This document shows positions 29,616 through 39,984 of a stretch of DNA of 64,000 bases, in pieces. The notes beneath the pieces were generated by a model, which made no database searches, had not been told where the DNA came from, and was given only the letters and a program-made list of their open reading frames with translations. Position 1 is the first letter of the stretch. Every line of letters begins with the position of its first letter. The stretch is from Pseudomonas sp. NCCP-436 (GTDB lineage: Bacteria; Pseudomonadota; Gammaproteobacteria; Pseudomonadales; Pseudomonadaceae): assembly GCF_019656335.1 (NCBI RefSeq), contig NZ_BPLZ01000014.1:34318-98317 (forward strand). The letters run 5' to 3'. Position numbers and translations under genes: made by a program.

Positions 29616-30620
29616 GTGAGCGTGTCGGATCGTCTGCTTGAGGCTTGGTATCGCGGACATCCGGCGCTGGCGCTGCTGCGCCCGCTGGAGTGGCTATACC
29701 GCCGTGTGGTGCAGCGTCGGCGTCAGCGCTTTCTGCTCGGACGCAGCGACAGCTATCGGGCGCCGGTACCTGTAGTGGTGGTGGGCAATATCACCGTGGG
29801 GGGTACCGGCAAGACTCCACTGATTCTGTTTCTGATCGAGTACTGCCGTGCGCACGGGCTCAAGGTTGGAGTGGTCAGTCGTGGTTATGAGGCCCGGCCT
29901 GCCCACTTGCCTTGGCGTGTCCGAGCGGAGGATCCGGCAGAGCAGGCTGGTGACGAGCCGCTGCTGATCGTCCAGCGCACCGGGGTGCCGCTGATGATCG
30001 ACCCGGATCGTGCGAGAGCGGTGCAGGCACTGCTGGCGCAAGAGCAGTTGGATCTGATTTTGTGTGACGATGGCCTGCAGCACTACCGCCTGCAACGTGA
30101 TCTTGAGCTGGTGTTGATTGACGCAGCACGCGGGCTGGGTAATGGCCGCTGCCTGCCCGCAGGCCCCTTGCGTGAACCGGCCGAGCGACTGACCGAGGTC
30201 GATGCCGTGCTGTTCAATGGTGTCTGTGCTGATCAGGCGGACGGGTTTGGTTTTACCCTGCAGCCCGGAGCGCTGGTGAACCTGCTCAATGGTGAACGGG
30301 TCGGACTGGATCACTTCCCGCCTGGGCAGTGCCTGCATGCTGTGGCCGGCATTGGCAATCCGCAGCGTTTCTTCAATACCCTCGAAGCGCTAAACTGGCG
30401 CCCGGTTCCGCATCCCTTTGCCGATCACGCCAGCTACGATGTGGCACAACTGAGCTTCGAGCCGGCGCTGCCGGTGCTGATGACTGAAAAGGATGCGGTT
30501 AAATGCCGGGCCTTTGCTGCCGCCGACTGGTGGTACCTGACCGTCGACGCCGTGCCGACGCCAGCGTTCATCGCATGGCTGGATGCCGAGCTGGCCCGCC
30601 TCATTCCGGGGTATGTGTAA
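29616..30620 (+). CDS. lpxK: Tetraacyldisaccharide 4'-kinase LpxK
   Basis: A 334-residue membrane-associated kinase that adds the 4'-phosphate to the lipid A precursor. It has the P-loop [13 protein letters not shown] near residue 60, and the LCDDGLQHY motif (Asp-Gly-Leu-Gln-His) near residue 150 holds the catalytic Asp. Start GTG follows the exbD stop directly. It heads an envelope operon with the Trm112-like gene, kdsB, the phosphatase and murB. Confidence 0.96.
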   Translation: MSVSDRLLEAWYRGHPALALLRPLEWLYRRVVQRRRQRFLLGRSDSYRAPVPVVVVGNITVGGTGKTPLILFLIEYCRAHGLKVGVVSRGYEARPAHLPWRVRAEDPAEQAGDEPLLIVQRTGVPLMIDPDRARAVQALLAQEQLDLILCDDGLQHYRLQRDLELVLIDAARGLGNGRCLPAGPLREPAERLTEVDAVLFNGVCADQADGFGFTLQPGALVNLLNGERVGLDHFPPGQCLHAVAGIGNPQRFFNTLEALNWRPVPHPFADHASYDVAQLSFEPALPVLMTEKDAVKCRAFAAADWWYLTVDAVPTPAFIAWLDAELARLIPGYV

Positions 30621-30638
30621 CCCCCAAGGGATTCCGAC

Positions 30639-30824
30639 ATGGATCTGAAACTCCTCGATATTCTTGCCTGCCCGATCTGCAAGGGACCGTTACAGCTTTC
30701 CGAAGACAAGACCGAACTGATCAGCAAAGGGGCTGGGGTAGCTTACCCGATCCGCGATGGCATCCCGGTGATGCTGGAGAGCGAAGCCCGTACCCTCACC
30801 ACCGAAGAGCGCCTGGATAAATAG
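30639..30824 (+). CDS. Trm112/YcaR-family small protein
   Basis: A 61-residue protein starting [18 protein letters not shown], the classic Trm112-like (YcaR) opening with one CxxC pair. The second half ([12 protein letters not shown]) forms the rest of the zinc-ribbon-like fold. It is nearly always found between lpxK and kdsB. In other organisms Trm112 activates methyltransferases; a role here is not established. Confidence 0.92.
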   Translation: MDLKLLDILACPICKGPLQLSEDKTELISKGAGVAYPIRDGIPVMLESEARTLTTEERLDK

Positions 30825-31592
30825 ATGAGTACCGCTTTCATCGTCGTAATACCCGCCCGCTACGCTTCCACTCGTCTGCCGGGCAAGCCGTTGCAGGTCA
30901 TCGCCGGCAAGCCTATGGTGCAGTACGTCTGGGAGCAGGCGCAGAAGAGTTCTGCCAGCCGCGTGGTAGTGGCAACCGACGACGTTCGCATCGTAGAGGC
31001 CTGTCAGGCCTTTGGCGCCGAGGTGCTGCTGACAAGGGCTGATCACAACTCCGGCACCGACCGGTTGGCCGAGGTAGCGAGCCAATTGGGCCTGCCGAGC
31101 GAAGCCATAGTGGTTAACGTGCAGGGTGACGAGCCCCTGATCCCGCCGACTATCATCGATCAGGTGGCGGCCAATCTGGCAGCCAATCCGCAGGCCGGTA
31201 TCGCCACGCTGGCCGAGCCCATCGAAGATGCGGCGACACTGTTCAATCCCAATGTGGTCAAGGTGGTTTCAGACAAGAATGGCCTGGCCCTGACTTTCAG
31301 TCGAGCACCGCTGACCTGGGCTCGCGACGCCTTTGCCGTCAGTCGCGAGGTGCTACCGCAGGGGGTACCGTACCGTCGTCATATCGGTATCTATGCCTAT
31401 CGTGCCGGCTTTCTTCATGATTTCGTGGCCTGGGGGCCGTGCTGGCTGGAAGATACCGAGTGTCTGGAGCAGCTGCGAGCGCTATACAACGGTGTCCGTA
31501 TTCATGTTGCCGATGCGCTCGAGGCGCCGCCTGCCGGTGTCGACACGGCTGAAGATCTGCAGCGCGTACGCAAGCTGCTGGGGGCAGAATGA
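30825..31592 (+). CDS. kdsB: CMP-KDO synthetase KdsB
   Basis: A 255-residue cytidylyltransferase that activates KDO with CTP for the LPS inner core. N-terminal motif [16 protein letters not shown] and VVATDD, then [10 protein letters not shown] for the nucleotide site and RHIGIYAYR in the sugar site. It begins immediately after the Trm112-like stop and overlaps the phosphatase gene by four bases (ATGA). Confidence 0.97.
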   Translation: MSTAFIVVIPARYASTRLPGKPLQVIAGKPMVQYVWEQAQKSSASRVVVATDDVRIVEACQAFGAEVLLTRADHNSGTDRLAEVASQLGLPSEAIVVNVQGDEPLIPPTIIDQVAANLAANPQAGIATLAEPIEDAATLFNPNVVKVVSDKNGLALTFSRAPLTWARDAFAVSREVLPQGVPYRRHIGIYAYRAGFLHDFVAWGPCWLEDTECLEQLRALYNGVRIHVADALEAPPAGVDTAEDLQRVRKLLGAE

Positions 31593-32053
31593 AGGTTCTG
31601 TTCGTCTGTCTCGGCAATATCTGTCGTTCTCCCACGGCCGAGGGCGTGTTTCGCCACAAGCTGCGCGCAGCCGGGCTGGACTCGCGGGTGCAGGTGGATT
31701 CGGCCGGTACGGCCGACTGGCACAGCGGCAAGCCTGCCGATGCCCGTACCCGGCAGGCGGCGTTGCGCCGAGGCTATGACCTCTCGGCTCTGCGTGCCCG
31801 TCAGGTTGAGGTGGAGGACTTCCATCGCTTCGATCTGATCTTGGCGATGGACGAAAGCAATTTGCGCAATCTGCAGGCTATGCGCCCGGACGATGCCAGC
31901 GCCGACCTTGATCTGTACCTGCGCCGCTACAGTCTGGCTCTTGATGAGGTGCCGGATCCCTACTATGGAGGGGAAGATGGCTTCGAGCAGGTGCTGGATC
32001 TGATCGAACAGGCCAGTGAGGCACTGCTCAGCGAGGTTCGGAAACGACTGTGA
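31589..32053 (+). CDS. Low-molecular-weight protein tyrosine phosphatase
   Basis: A 154-residue phosphatase. The P-loop CLGNICRS at residues 7-14 has the Cys nucleophile and Arg, and the acid DPY triad is in VPDPYYGG near residue 123. P. aeruginosa carries the same gene between kdsB and murB. The substrate is unknown; related enzymes act on bacterial tyrosine kinases of polysaccharide export, but no such kinase gene is present here. It overlaps kdsB and murB by four bases each. Confidence 0.92.
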   Translation: MKVLFVCLGNICRSPTAEGVFRHKLRAAGLDSRVQVDSAGTADWHSGKPADARTRQAALRRGYDLSALRARQVEVEDFHRFDLILAMDESNLRNLQAMRPDDASADLDLYLRRYSLALDEVPDPYYGGEDGFEQVLDLIEQASEALLSEVRKRL

Positions 32054-33069
32054 GCCTGAATCTTCAGTCCGATGTATCGCTGCGCCCCTACAACACCTTT
32101 GGCGTTGATGTACGGGCCCGACTGTTCGCCGAAGCCCATGACGAGAGCGAGGTGCGCGAAGCCTTGCGTCTTGCTCTGCAACACGGTGTGCCGCTGCGAG
32201 TAATCGGTGGTGGCAGCAATCTGCTGCTGACCCGGAATGTGGAGGCGCTGGTGGTGCGTATGGCCAGTCGCGGCATCCGTATTCTCGAAGATGATGGTGA
32301 CAGGGTGCTGGTCGAGGCGGAGGCCGGCGAGCCCTGGCACCCCTTCGTGCAGTGGAGTCTGGCTCAGGGGCTGGTGGGGCTGGAAAATCTCAGCCTGATT
32401 CCGGGGACTGTGGGGGCGGCGCCGATCCAGAACATCGGTGCCTACGGCGTTGAGCTCAAGGATCTGTTTGCCGGACTCACGGCTTTGGATCGGCAAAGTG
32501 GCGAGCTGCGCGACTTCTGCCTGGATGACTGCTCCTTTGCCTACCGCGACAGCTTGTTCAAGCAGCAGCCGGATCGTTGGCTGATCCTGCGGGTACGCTT
32601 TGCCCTCAGTCGCACAGCCTCTCTGCTTCTGGACTACGGGCCGGTGCGCCAGCGTCTGCATGAGCAGGGCATCGAAGTGCCGACCCCGCAGGATGTCAGC
32701 CAGGCTATTTGCGCCATCCGCAGTGAGAAGCTGCCGGATCCGGCCAAGCTGGGCAACGCCGGAAGCTTTTTCAAGAATCCGTTGATAGCGGCGACACAGG
32801 CTGAAGGGATTCGTGCCGAATATCCGGATCTGGTCAGTTATCCGGCTGCTGATGGGCAGGTGAAGCTGGCGGCTGGCTGGTTGATCGAGCGTGCCGGCTG
32901 GAAGGGCTATCGCGATGGTGATGCCGGCGTACACCGACTGCAGGCGTTGGTGCTGGTCAATTACGGCAGGGCCAGTGGCGAAGAGTTGCTGAATCTGGCG
33001 CGACGAATCCAGGCAGACATCCATGAGCGCTTCGGTGTATCGCTGGAGATTGAGCCCAACGTGTTCTGA
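32050..33069 (+). CDS. murB: UDP-N-acetylenolpyruvoylglucosamine reductase MurB
   Basis: A 339-residue FAD enzyme that reduces enolpyruvyl-UDP-GlcNAc to UDP-MurNAc using NADPH. Motifs: NTFGVDVRA at the start, GGGSNLLL near residue 56 for FAD, IPGTVGAAPIQNIGAYG, and the catalytic Ser in LGNAGSFFKNP near residue 238. It has the length of type I (E. coli-like) MurB. It is the last gene of the lpxK operon and is followed by two terminators. Confidence 0.96.
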   Translation: MSLNLQSDVSLRPYNTFGVDVRARLFAEAHDESEVREALRLALQHGVPLRVIGGGSNLLLTRNVEALVVRMASRGIRILEDDGDRVLVEAEAGEPWHPFVQWSLAQGLVGLENLSLIPGTVGAAPIQNIGAYGVELKDLFAGLTALDRQSGELRDFCLDDCSFAYRDSLFKQQPDRWLILRVRFALSRTASLLLDYGPVRQRLHEQGIEVPTPQDVSQAICAIRSEKLPDPAKLGNAGSFFKNPLIAATQAEGIRAEYPDLVSYPAADGQVKLAAGWLIERAGWKGYRDGDAGVHRLQALVLVNYGRASGEELLNLARRIQADIHERFGVSLEIEPNVF

Positions 33070-33086
33070 AATAGCCGGGTCAAATG

Positions 33087-33116
33087 AAAAGAGGATGCCA
33101 GTGCATCCTCTTTTTT
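33087..33116. terminator. Bidirectional terminator after murB
   Basis: Perfect 12-base stem AAAAGAGGATGC/GCATCCTCTTTT with a CAGT loop and extra T. It ends murB transcripts and can also act on the rne side. Confidence 0.93.
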
Positions 33117-33142
33117 GTCGCATTTAAGTGCTCTTGAACGGA

Positions 33143-33178
33143 AACAAAAGGGGGATGCCGCGGCATCCCCCTTTTGTT
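33143..33178. terminator. Bidirectional terminator of rne
   Basis: A perfect 36-base palindrome with arms rich in G then A (minus strand: ...GGGGGATGCC core flanked by A4 and T4), eight bases after the rne stop at 33187. It sits 27 bases from the previous terminator, so the convergent murB and rne genes are doubly insulated. Confidence 0.92.
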
Positions 33179-33186
33179 GTGCTGGA

Positions 33187-36105
33187 TCAGGCCAGAGGCT
33201 TGATCGATTCTTCGCCAGTGGCGTCCTGCACTGCTTCGTCCGTGCCAGGAGCTTGCTGCGTCTCGTCGGAAAGCTGCTCGATCGGGGCCGGAACAGCTTC
33301 GCTGGCCGGTGTCTCTTCCACAATGGCGGGCGAAACGACTTCGCCAGATTGTACGGTTTCTGTAGCAGGGGCTTCGGCAACCGGCGATTCTTCAACCGCT
33401 ACCTCGGCTGTTTGTGCCTGGGCCGCGGCGGCAGCCTCGGCGGCCTCGCGCGCAAGGCGCTCAGCTTCACGCTTGCGCCGGCGTACTTCGCGTGGATCGT
33501 TCGGTGCGCGGCCGGTCGGCGTGGTCACTATTAGGGCAGTTTCCGCTACTGCTGGTTGTGCAGCAGGCGCTGGCTCGACAATCACGGTCTCGACTTGCAC
33601 TTGGGCAGATTCGATGGCCGAAGCTTCCTGCTCTGGTGGCTGCTCGGCTACAGTTTCCTCGCTCTGAACCGTCGGAGCCGGTTCCTGAGCCAGTTGTTCG
33701 CTGGCGCTGACAGGAGTTTCGGCGGCGACCGCTGTCTCCTCTTGAACCGGCGCTGCCGCAGGCTCGAAGGACTCGGTCTGGCTGGCTTCTACAGTTTCTG
33801 TGTGCGGCTCGGCAGCATGGCTGGTTTCGGTAACGGTCTCGGCAACTGCCACTTGCGCGGCAACGGCAGGAGCTACCTGGGCTTCACCGTCTTCCGTCTG
33901 CAGGCCGTCGTGCTCACGTTGGCGTTCGCGGCGGTTGCTGCGACGGCGCTGGCCACGGGAGCGGCGACGCGGGCGCTCGTTCTCGGCTGTGTCTTGCTCA
34001 TCATCCTGACGCAGTTCATCGTTCGGCAGCAGCTCTTCCTGTAGTTCCTCGACTGGCTCGGGACGCAGTTGGCGCTCTTCGCGCGGTTGGCGCTCCTCGC
34101 GTTGCGGGCGCTGGCGTTGCTGTTGGCGCTCATTGCGTTCTTCACGCTGAGGCTGCTGGGCAGTATTGTCCAGCGGCTCGCGCAGCTCGCGAACGCGCTC
34201 CTCACGTGGCTTTTGCTGCTCGCGACGGTTATTTTGCTGCTCGCGCGGCGGGCGTTCGTTCGACTTGCGCTCCTCTTCACGGCGGCCACCGCGGTTACGG
34301 CTTTGCTGACGGCCGTTGCGGCGCTCTTCACGCGCAGGACGCTCGTAGCTCTTCTTCTCGCTTTCGCTGGCGGCCGGTTTGCTCGGCTCTTCTTCCTTGC
34401 TGGCAAACAGGCTTACCAGCGATTTCACCAAGCCTTTGAACAGGCTTGGCTCCGGAGTCTTGGCCGGTGCCAGCGGTGCCTGCTCGGCAGTTACCGGCGC
34501 GCTGCTGCGCGGTGCGGCCTTGATGGCAGCCTCCTGGCGAACCAGGGTGCGGGTGGCGGAGGCGGCGGCCGGAGCCTCCTCGGTTTCTACCGAGGCGGCA
34601 ATCTCGTAGCTGGACTGACCGCTGAGGGCTTCCGGACTGTCGTCGCGCAGGCGCTGTACTTCGAAATGCGGGGTTTCCAGATGATCGTTGGGGATGATCA
34701 CGATGCGCGCACGGGTGCGCAGCTCGATTTTGGTGATCGAATTGCGTTTCTCGTTGAGCAGGAAGGCGGCAACCGGGATTGGTACCTGTGCACGTACCTC
34801 GGCGGTACGGTCTTTCAGTGCCTCTTCTTCGATCAGGCGCAGGATGGCCAGCGACAGTGACTCGACGTCACGGATGGTGCCCTGACCATTGCAGCGTGGG
34901 CAGACGATGCCGCTGGTTTCGCGCAGCGACGGGCGCAGGCGCTGGCGAGACATTTCCAGCAGGCCGAAGCGCGAGATGCGTCCAACCTGCACGCGGGCGC
35001 GATCCGCTGCCAGCGCTTCACGTACCTTGTCTTCCACGGCGCGTTGGTTCTTGGCCGGCGTCATGTCGATGAAATCGATGACGATCAGCCCGCCAATGTC
35101 GCGCAGGCGCAACTGGCGAGCGATTTCCTCGGCAGCTTCCAGGTTGGTCTGCAGTGCGGTTTCCTCGATATCGCTACCTTTGGTGGCGCGGGCCGAGTTG
35201 ATGTCGATGGAAACCAGAGCTTCTGTCGGATCGATGACGATGGAGCCACCGGAGGGCAGTTTTACTTCACGCTGGAAGGCGGTCTCGATCTGGCTTTCGA
35301 TCTGGAAGCGGTTGAACAGCGGGACGCTGTCATCGTACAGCTTGATCTTGCTGGCGTACTGCGGCATCACCTGCTGAATGAAGGCCAGGGCTTCTTCCTG
35401 AGCTTCAACGCTGTCGATCAGTACTTCGCCGATGTCCTGGCGCAGGTAGTCGCGGATGGCGCGGATGATGACGTTGGATTCCTGATAGATCAGGAAGGGG
35501 GCTGGACGGCTGGTGGAAGCTTCCTTGATGGCGGTCCACAGTTGCAGCAGGTAGTCCAGATCCCACTGCATTTCCTCGCTGGAGCGACCCAGGCCGGCGG
35601 TACGCACGATCAGCCCCATGTCGGCCGGAGCGTTGAGCCCGTTGAGTGCCTCGCGCAGCTCGTTGCGTTCCTCGCCCTCAATGCGACGGGAAATGCCGCC
35701 GGCACGCGGGTTGTTGGGCATCAGTACCAGATAGCGGCCAGCCAGGCTGATAAAGGTGGTCAGAGCCGCACCCTTGTTGCCGCGTTCTTCTTTCTCGACC
35801 TGGACGATAACTTCCTGGCCTTCCTTGAGTACGTCCTTGATATTGATGCGGCCGCCTTCAGGGGTCTTGGAGAAGTACTCGCGGGAGATTTCCTTGAGGG
35901 GGAGAAAACCGTGGCGCTCGGAGCCGAAATCGACGAAGGCGGCTTCCAGGCTGGGTTCGATGCGGGTGATGCGGCCTTTGTAGATGTTGGCCTTCTTTTG
36001 TTCGCGGGCGCCGGACTCGATGTCCAGGTCGTAGAGCTTCTGGCCGTCTACCAGCGCTACACGCAACTCTTCGGGTTGAGTTGCGTTAATCAGCATTCTT
36101 TTCAT
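33187..36105 (-). CDS. rne: Ribonuclease E
   Basis: A 972-residue endoribonuclease, the core of the RNA degradosome. It starts [21 protein letters not shown], followed by the S1 domain (residues about 35-120) and the catalytic DNase I-like part with [19 protein letters not shown] and IVIDFIDM. The Zn-link CPRCNGQGT lies near residue 405. After about residue 520 the protein is low complexity: Arg/Glu/Gln-rich repeats that will bind RNA, then a Pro/Ala/Glu/Val-rich tail ending with PRRRRR-free acidic sequence. The tail should carry degradosome contact sites, but none can be named with certainty. It has a long leader upstream. Confidence 0.97.
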   Translation of the reverse strand: MKRMLINATQPEELRVALVDGQKLYDLDIESGAREQKKANIYKGRITRIEPSLEAAFVDFGSERHGFLPLKEISREYFSKTPEGGRINIKDVLKEGQEVIVQVEKEERGNKGAALTTFISLAGRYLVLMPNNPRAGGISRRIEGEERNELREALNGLNAPADMGLIVRTAGLGRSSEEMQWDLDYLLQLWTAIKEASTSRPAPFLIYQESNVIIRAIRDYLRQDIGEVLIDSVEAQEEALAFIQQVMPQYASKIKLYDDSVPLFNRFQIESQIETAFQREVKLPSGGSIVIDPTEALVSIDINSARATKGSDIEETALQTNLEAAEEIARQLRLRDIGGLIVIDFIDMTPAKNQRAVEDKVREALAADRARVQVGRISRFGLLEMSRQRLRPSLRETSGIVCPRCNGQGTIRDVESLSLAILRLIEEEALKDRTAEVRAQVPIPVAAFLLNEKRNSITKIELRTRARIVIIPNDHLETPHFEVQRLRDDSPEALSGQSSYEIAASVETEEAPAAASATRTLVRQEAAIKAAPRSSAPVTAEQAPLAPAKTPEPSLFKGLVKSLVSLFASKEEEPSKPAASESEKKSYERPAREERRNGRQQSRNRGGRREEERKSNERPPREQQNNRREQQKPREERVRELREPLDNTAQQPQREERNERQQQRQRPQREERQPREERQLRPEPVEELQEELLPNDELRQDDEQDTAENERPRRRSRGQRRRSNRRERQREHDGLQTEDGEAQVAPAVAAQVAVAETVTETSHAAEPHTETVEASQTESFEPAAAPVQEETAVAAETPVSASEQLAQEPAPTVQSEETVAEQPPEQEASAIESAQVQVETVIVEPAPAAQPAVAETALIVTTPTGRAPNDPREVRRRKREAERLAREAAEAAAAAQAQTAEVAVEESPVAEAPATETVQSGEVVSPAIVEETPASEAVPAPIEQLSDETQQAPGTDEAVQDATGEESIKPLA

Positions 36106-36664
36106 GTGGTACCAATGGGCTTCGGGCTGGCGGAAGCCACGTTAGGCACGCACGACTCTCAGGGCTGTGTCTGGCGTGTCAGAAACGGTCGTAAATCGTT
36201 CCACTGTCAAGCGACGGCCTCGGGCGGTCGCGACGGACGTCTCCTGCTTGCTGTCGTAACAGAAAGCGCTCAAGTCAGGAGGAGGAATCAGCTGAAGGCC
36301 GCGGACGAGATGAAGCGTCTTTGAATCGAGCCGGAGGCTACGCAGGCCGACAGTTGTACATCTCCACCCTACACGTATCACTGAAAATCGGGTGCCGCGC
36401 GCAAAATCCGCAGCGGTTGTTTTTACCGTGAGCGCCTTGTCAGGGCGAATCACGCATCATACTCAAGGCGTTATTTCCGAGCCTTTCGCGGCCATTTGCG
36501 GCGAAATTCCCGTCGGACGGCCTCTCGTCCAGAAAGGGTTGCACGGGCAGGGGATGGCAAATTCGGGCATACATCCGCAGGCCTGGCCGCTTTTGGCGGC
36601 GTTCGCGACTATATCAGTAATGATTAAGTGCTTCAATTCCATAAAAAATTGTTATGATTGCGCG
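36106..36664. other. Divergent leader and promoter region of rne and rluC
   Basis: About 560 bases without a convincing gene. The rne side (36106-36450) has many short complementary stretches, as expected for a structured 5' UTR; RNase E autoregulates through its leader in E. coli, and the same is inferred here. No clear rne promoter could be placed. The rluC side is A/T-rich only in the last 60 bases, where the rluC -10 sits. The frame open from 36392 into rluC is not supported as coding before 36665. Confidence 0.65.
36653..36658 (+). promoter_or_regulatory. rluC -10 element
   Basis: TATGAT lies six bases before the rluC ATG. A weak -35 (CTTCAA, 36631-36636) stands 16 bases upstream. Transcription would begin at or next to the A of the start codon. 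No Shine-Dalgarno sequence precedes the gene. Confidence 0.5.
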
Positions 36665-37618
36665 ATGACTACTCCCGCCTCTCCAACCTCTGGCGTTCAG
36701 TTGCTCGAGGTTGCACCGGAATTCGCCGGCCAACGCATCGACAATTTCCTTCGCACGCAGCTCAAAGGTGTGCCGAAAACCCTGATTTACCGCATCCTGC
36801 GCAAGGGTGAGGTGCGTGTGAACAAGGGGCGGATAAAGCCCGAATACAAGCTGCGGGCCGGCGACATTGTGCGTGTGCCGCCGTTACGGCTGGCCGAGCG
36901 CAACGAGCCCGAACCGCTGGCCCAGGGCCTGCTGGAGCGTCTGGAAGCGGCCATCGTTTACGAGGACAAGGCGCTGATCGTGCTGAACAAGCCGGCTGGC
37001 ATTGCAGTGCATGGTGGTAGTGGTCTGAATTACGGCGTGATCGAGGCCTTTCGTCAGTTGCGCCCCGACGCCAAGGATCTGGAGCTGGTGCATCGCCTGG
37101 ATCGTGATACTTCCGGTCTTCTGATGATCGCCAAGAAGCGCAGCATGCTGCGTCATCTGCATGAGCAACTGCGGGGTGACGGTGTCGACAAGCGCTATAT
37201 GGCGCTGGTGCGTGGCCACTGGGCGACAACCAAGAAGCAGGTCAGTGCGCCACTGCAGAAGAGCAACCTGCGTTCCGGTGAGCGGATGGTCGAGGTCGAC
37301 GCCGAAGGTAAGGATGCGCTGACGCTGTTTCGTGTGTTGCGCCGTTTTGGTGATTTCGCCACGCTGGTGGAGGCGCGTCCAGTGACTGGCCGCACTCATC
37401 AGATTCGCGTACACGCCAAGCATGCCGGGCACAGCATTGCCGGCGATCCCAAATACGGTGATGACGATTTTACTCGAGAAATCCGCGAGCTTGGCGGCAA
37501 GCGCCTGTTCCTGCATGCCTACCAATTGATTGTGCCGCTGCCTGAAGGTGGTGAGCTGCGTCTGGAGGCGCCGGTGGATGATATGTGGGCAAGCACGCTG
37601 GAGCGACTGGGTGCCTGA
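36665..37618 (+). CDS. rluC: 23S rRNA pseudouridine synthase RluC
   Basis: A 317-residue RluA-family enzyme that modifies 23S rRNA at positions 955, 2504 and 2580 (E. coli numbering). An N-terminal S4 domain (residues about 17-80, [30 protein letters not shown]) precedes the catalytic domain. The catalytic Asp is in [11 protein letters not shown] near residue 144, and [13 protein letters not shown] closes the active site. Start ATG 36665 ([11 protein letters not shown]) is the first that gives a normal family length; it has no ribosome site and may be leaderless. Divergent from rne as in most gamma-proteobacteria. Confidence 0.95.
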   Translation: MTTPASPTSGVQLLEVAPEFAGQRIDNFLRTQLKGVPKTLIYRILRKGEVRVNKGRIKPEYKLRAGDIVRVPPLRLAERNEPEPLAQGLLERLEAAIVYEDKALIVLNKPAGIAVHGGSGLNYGVIEAFRQLRPDAKDLELVHRLDRDTSGLLMIAKKRSMLRHLHEQLRGDGVDKRYMALVRGHWATTKKQVSAPLQKSNLRSGERMVEVDAEGKDALTLFRVLRRFGDFATLVEARPVTGRTHQIRVHAKHAGHSIAGDPKYGDDDFTREIRELGGKRLFLHAYQLIVPLPEGGELRLEAPVDDMWASTLERLGA

Positions 37619-38306
37619 CTATCGTCTGCTGATCTTTGATTGGGACGGGACGCTGGCGAACTCCATCGCGCGTATCGTCGAGGTCATGCATCTTGCTGCG
37701 GACAGCTGCGGTTTGCCGCGTTGTAGTGATGACAGGGTGCGCGGCATCATCGGTCTGGAGCTGGGGCGCGCTATTGGCGTGCTTTATCCCGAACTTGATT
37801 CGGTGCTTGCCATCGATGGTGTGCGGCGTGCTTACAGCGAGCACTACCTGTTGCTGGAGCGTGAGCCTTCACCGCTTTACGACGGGGTGGTGGAATCGCT
37901 TGCGGCGTTTCGCCGGCAGGGATATCGGCTGGCGGTAGCAACCGGCAAGGGGCGTAGCGGTCTGCAGCGTGTTCTGGCTGGTAGAGGCTGGCTGGATTAT
38001 TTTGATGTCACGCGCTGTGCCGACGAGACTGCCGGTAAGCCGGATCCGCGTATGCTTCATGAGATACTTGCGCATTGCGCGGTGGAGCCGGAGCAGGCGT
38101 TGATGGTGGGGGATTCGACGTTCGATCTGCAGATGGCGCGGAATGCCGGAATGGATAGTGTGGCTGTCGGCTACGGAGCGCAGCCGCTTTCGGTGTTGCG
38201 ACAGCACGGCCCGCGTCTGGCGATCAATCATTTCAATGAACTGCGGGCTTGGTTGGAAGGCCGTCCGCTGCAATGTGAGACAGAGGCGAGCGAAAATGTC
38301 GGGTGA
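37611..38306 (+). CDS. HAD-family phosphatase
   Basis: A 231-residue haloacid dehalogenase hydrolase with the four motifs: DWDGTLANS (residues 9-17, nucleophile Asp9), the Thr in VATGKGR, Lys in AGKPDPRM and the acidic pair in [11 protein letters not shown]. The cap is helical, as in phosphoglycolate-phosphatase-type proteins. The substrate is not known. The GTG start at 37611 overlaps the end of rluC, and its stop overlaps sppA, so the three are one operon. Confidence 0.9.
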   Translation: MPDYRLLIFDWDGTLANSIARIVEVMHLAADSCGLPRCSDDRVRGIIGLELGRAIGVLYPELDSVLAIDGVRRAYSEHYLLLEREPSPLYDGVVESLAAFRRQGYRLAVATGKGRSGLQRVLAGRGWLDYFDVTRCADETAGKPDPRMLHEILAHCAVEPEQALMVGDSTFDLQMARNAGMDSVAVGYGAQPLSVLRQHGPRLAINHFNELRAWLEGRPLQCETEASENVG

Positions 38307-39276
38307 GTGGAAGTCATCGCCCCCCTCCGTGAATGGGGATGACAAAAGCTGGAAACTGCTGGAAAAGGCGTTGCTGGCTAGTGTGGCGGAGCAGCGGCGC
38401 TCGCGGCGTTGGGGGATTTTTTTCAAGCTTCTGACCTTTGTCTACCTGTTTGGTGCACTGGCGCTGTTCATGCCGTTGCTGGATTTGAAGGGCTCGTCGT
38501 CGGCTGATGGGCATACGGCGCTGATCGAAATTCGCGGCATGATTGCCGATCGTGAGGAGGCCAGTGCCGACAATGTAATCGGCAGTCTGCGTGCGGCCTT
38601 TGAGGATGCCGGAACGCGAGGTGTGATTCTGCGCATCAATAGCCCAGGAGGCAGTCCGGTGCAGTCCGGCTACATCTATGACGAGATCCGTCGTCTGCGT
38701 GCCGAGCATCCGGATATCCCGCTATATGCGGTGATTACTGATCTTGGGGCCTCTGGAGCCTACTACATTGCCAGTGCTGCCGATCAAATCTATGCCGACA
38801 AGGCCAGTCTGGTTGGCTCCATTGGGGTTACAGCAGCCAGTTTCGGCTTTGTCGAGGCAATGGAGAAGCTGGGGGTGGAGCGGCGTGTCTATACCGCTGG
38901 CGAGCACAAGGCCTTTCTCGACCCCTTTCAACCGCAGAAGGACGAGGAAACCCGCTTCTGGCAAGGTGTTCTGGACACTACCCATCGTCAGTTTATCGAT
39001 AGTGTGAAGGCGGGACGGGGTGAGCGTCTTAAGGCCGACGAGCATCCCGAACTGTTCTCCGGTCTGGTTTGGTCGGGCGAGCAGGCGCTGGAGTTGGGGC
39101 TGGTGGACGGGCTGGGCAGCTCCAGTTTTGTTGCGCGCGAAGTGGTCGGTGAGAAGAATCTGGTGGATTTCACCGTGCGGGATACGGCCTTCGATCGTTT
39201 TGCCAGGCGGCTGGGTAGCAGTGTGGCTGACCGTATCGCGCTGTGGATGGGGGTTCAGGGGGCGGTGTTGCGCTGA
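38296..39276 (+). CDS. sppA: S49-family signal peptide peptidase (short SppA)
   Basis: A 326-residue inner-membrane serine peptidase with one N-terminal membrane helix (residues about 43-62) and one S49 domain, so it belongs to the short archaeal/Bacillus-like form that works as an oligomer. The catalytic Ser lies in DLGASGAYYIASAAD and the Lys in a segment near VGSIGV/ERRVYTAGEHKAFLDP (Lys about residue 205). It is thought to degrade cleaved signal peptides. It is the last gene of the rluC operon. Confidence 0.9.
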   Translation: MSGEWKSSPPSVNGDDKSWKLLEKALLASVAEQRRSRRWGIFFKLLTFVYLFGALALFMPLLDLKGSSSADGHTALIEIRGMIADREEASADNVIGSLRAAFEDAGTRGVILRINSPGGSPVQSGYIYDEIRRLRAEHPDIPLYAVITDLGASGAYYIASAADQIYADKASLVGSIGVTAASFGFVEAMEKLGVERRVYTAGEHKAFLDPFQPQKDEETRFWQGVLDTTHRQFIDSVKAGRGERLKADEHPELFSGLVWSGEQALELGLVDGLGSSSFVAREVVGEKNLVDFTVRDTAFDRFARRLGSSVADRIALWMGVQGAVLR

Positions 39277-39290
39277 GGCGCGGCACCGGT

Positions 39291-39872
39291 TTACGGAATC
39301 TCGATACCTTCGGCTTGCAGCATGTCCACCAGGCGTATCAGTGGTAGGCCGATCAGGCTGGTGCTGTCGTCGCCTTCGGTGCGACTGAACAGGCTGATGC
39401 CGAGTCCTTCGGACTTGAAGCTGCCGGCGCAGTCGAATGGCTGCTCGCGCTGGAGATAGCGCAGGATTTGCGTGTCGTCGAGAGGGCGGAAATGCACGCT
39501 GAAAGGGATGCAGTCAACCTGACAGCGTCCGCTTACGCTGTTGAGCAGGGCCAGGCCGGTGAGAAAGGTTACGCTGCTGCCGCTGGCAGCGCGCAGTTGG
39601 GCCTGGGCGCGGGGCAGGTCGTGGGGTTTGCCCAGAATTCGCCCGTCGGCCAGGACGGCGACCTGATCCGAGCCAATGATTAGGTGTGCAGGGTGCTGAT
39701 CCGTTAGTGCTCGCGCCTTTTCTTCGGCCAGACGGCGCACCAGATCGATGGCGCTTTCGTCTTCCCTTCGGCTCTCGTCAATGCTGGGCGACTGCCAGGT
39801 GAAGGGGAGTTGCAGGCGTTCGAGCAGGGTGCGGCGGTAGGGGGAGCTGGAGGCAAGCAGCAGTGGCAGCAT
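39291..39872 (-). CDS. yceF: Maf-family nucleotide pyrophosphatase (YceF type)
   Basis: A 193-residue Maf protein that hydrolyses modified NTPs; the YceF branch, always near yceD-rpmF-plsX, prefers 7-methyl-GTP. N-terminal LLLASSSPYRRTLLERL, then SPSIDESR, IIGSDQVAVL and the Lys-containing GKP segment are all present. Its start is 112 bases from the divergent yceD gene, and it converges on sppA with only 14 bases between. Confidence 0.93.
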   Translation of the reverse strand: MLPLLLASSSPYRRTLLERLQLPFTWQSPSIDESRREDESAIDLVRRLAEEKARALTDQHPAHLIIGSDQVAVLADGRILGKPHDLPRAQAQLRAASGSSVTFLTGLALLNSVSGRCQVDCIPFSVHFRPLDDTQILRYLQREQPFDCAGSFKSEGLGISLFSRTEGDDSTSLIGLPLIRLVDMLQAEGIEIP

Positions 39873-39984
39873 GGTCTCTTCCTTTATATAGGGGCAGCGC
39901 GGGCGATTCTACTGATCCCCGCCTGGCGGTAACAGCCGAATTTCCTTTGACACGGGCAGGGTGCATCCCTAGAATGCGGCGCCT

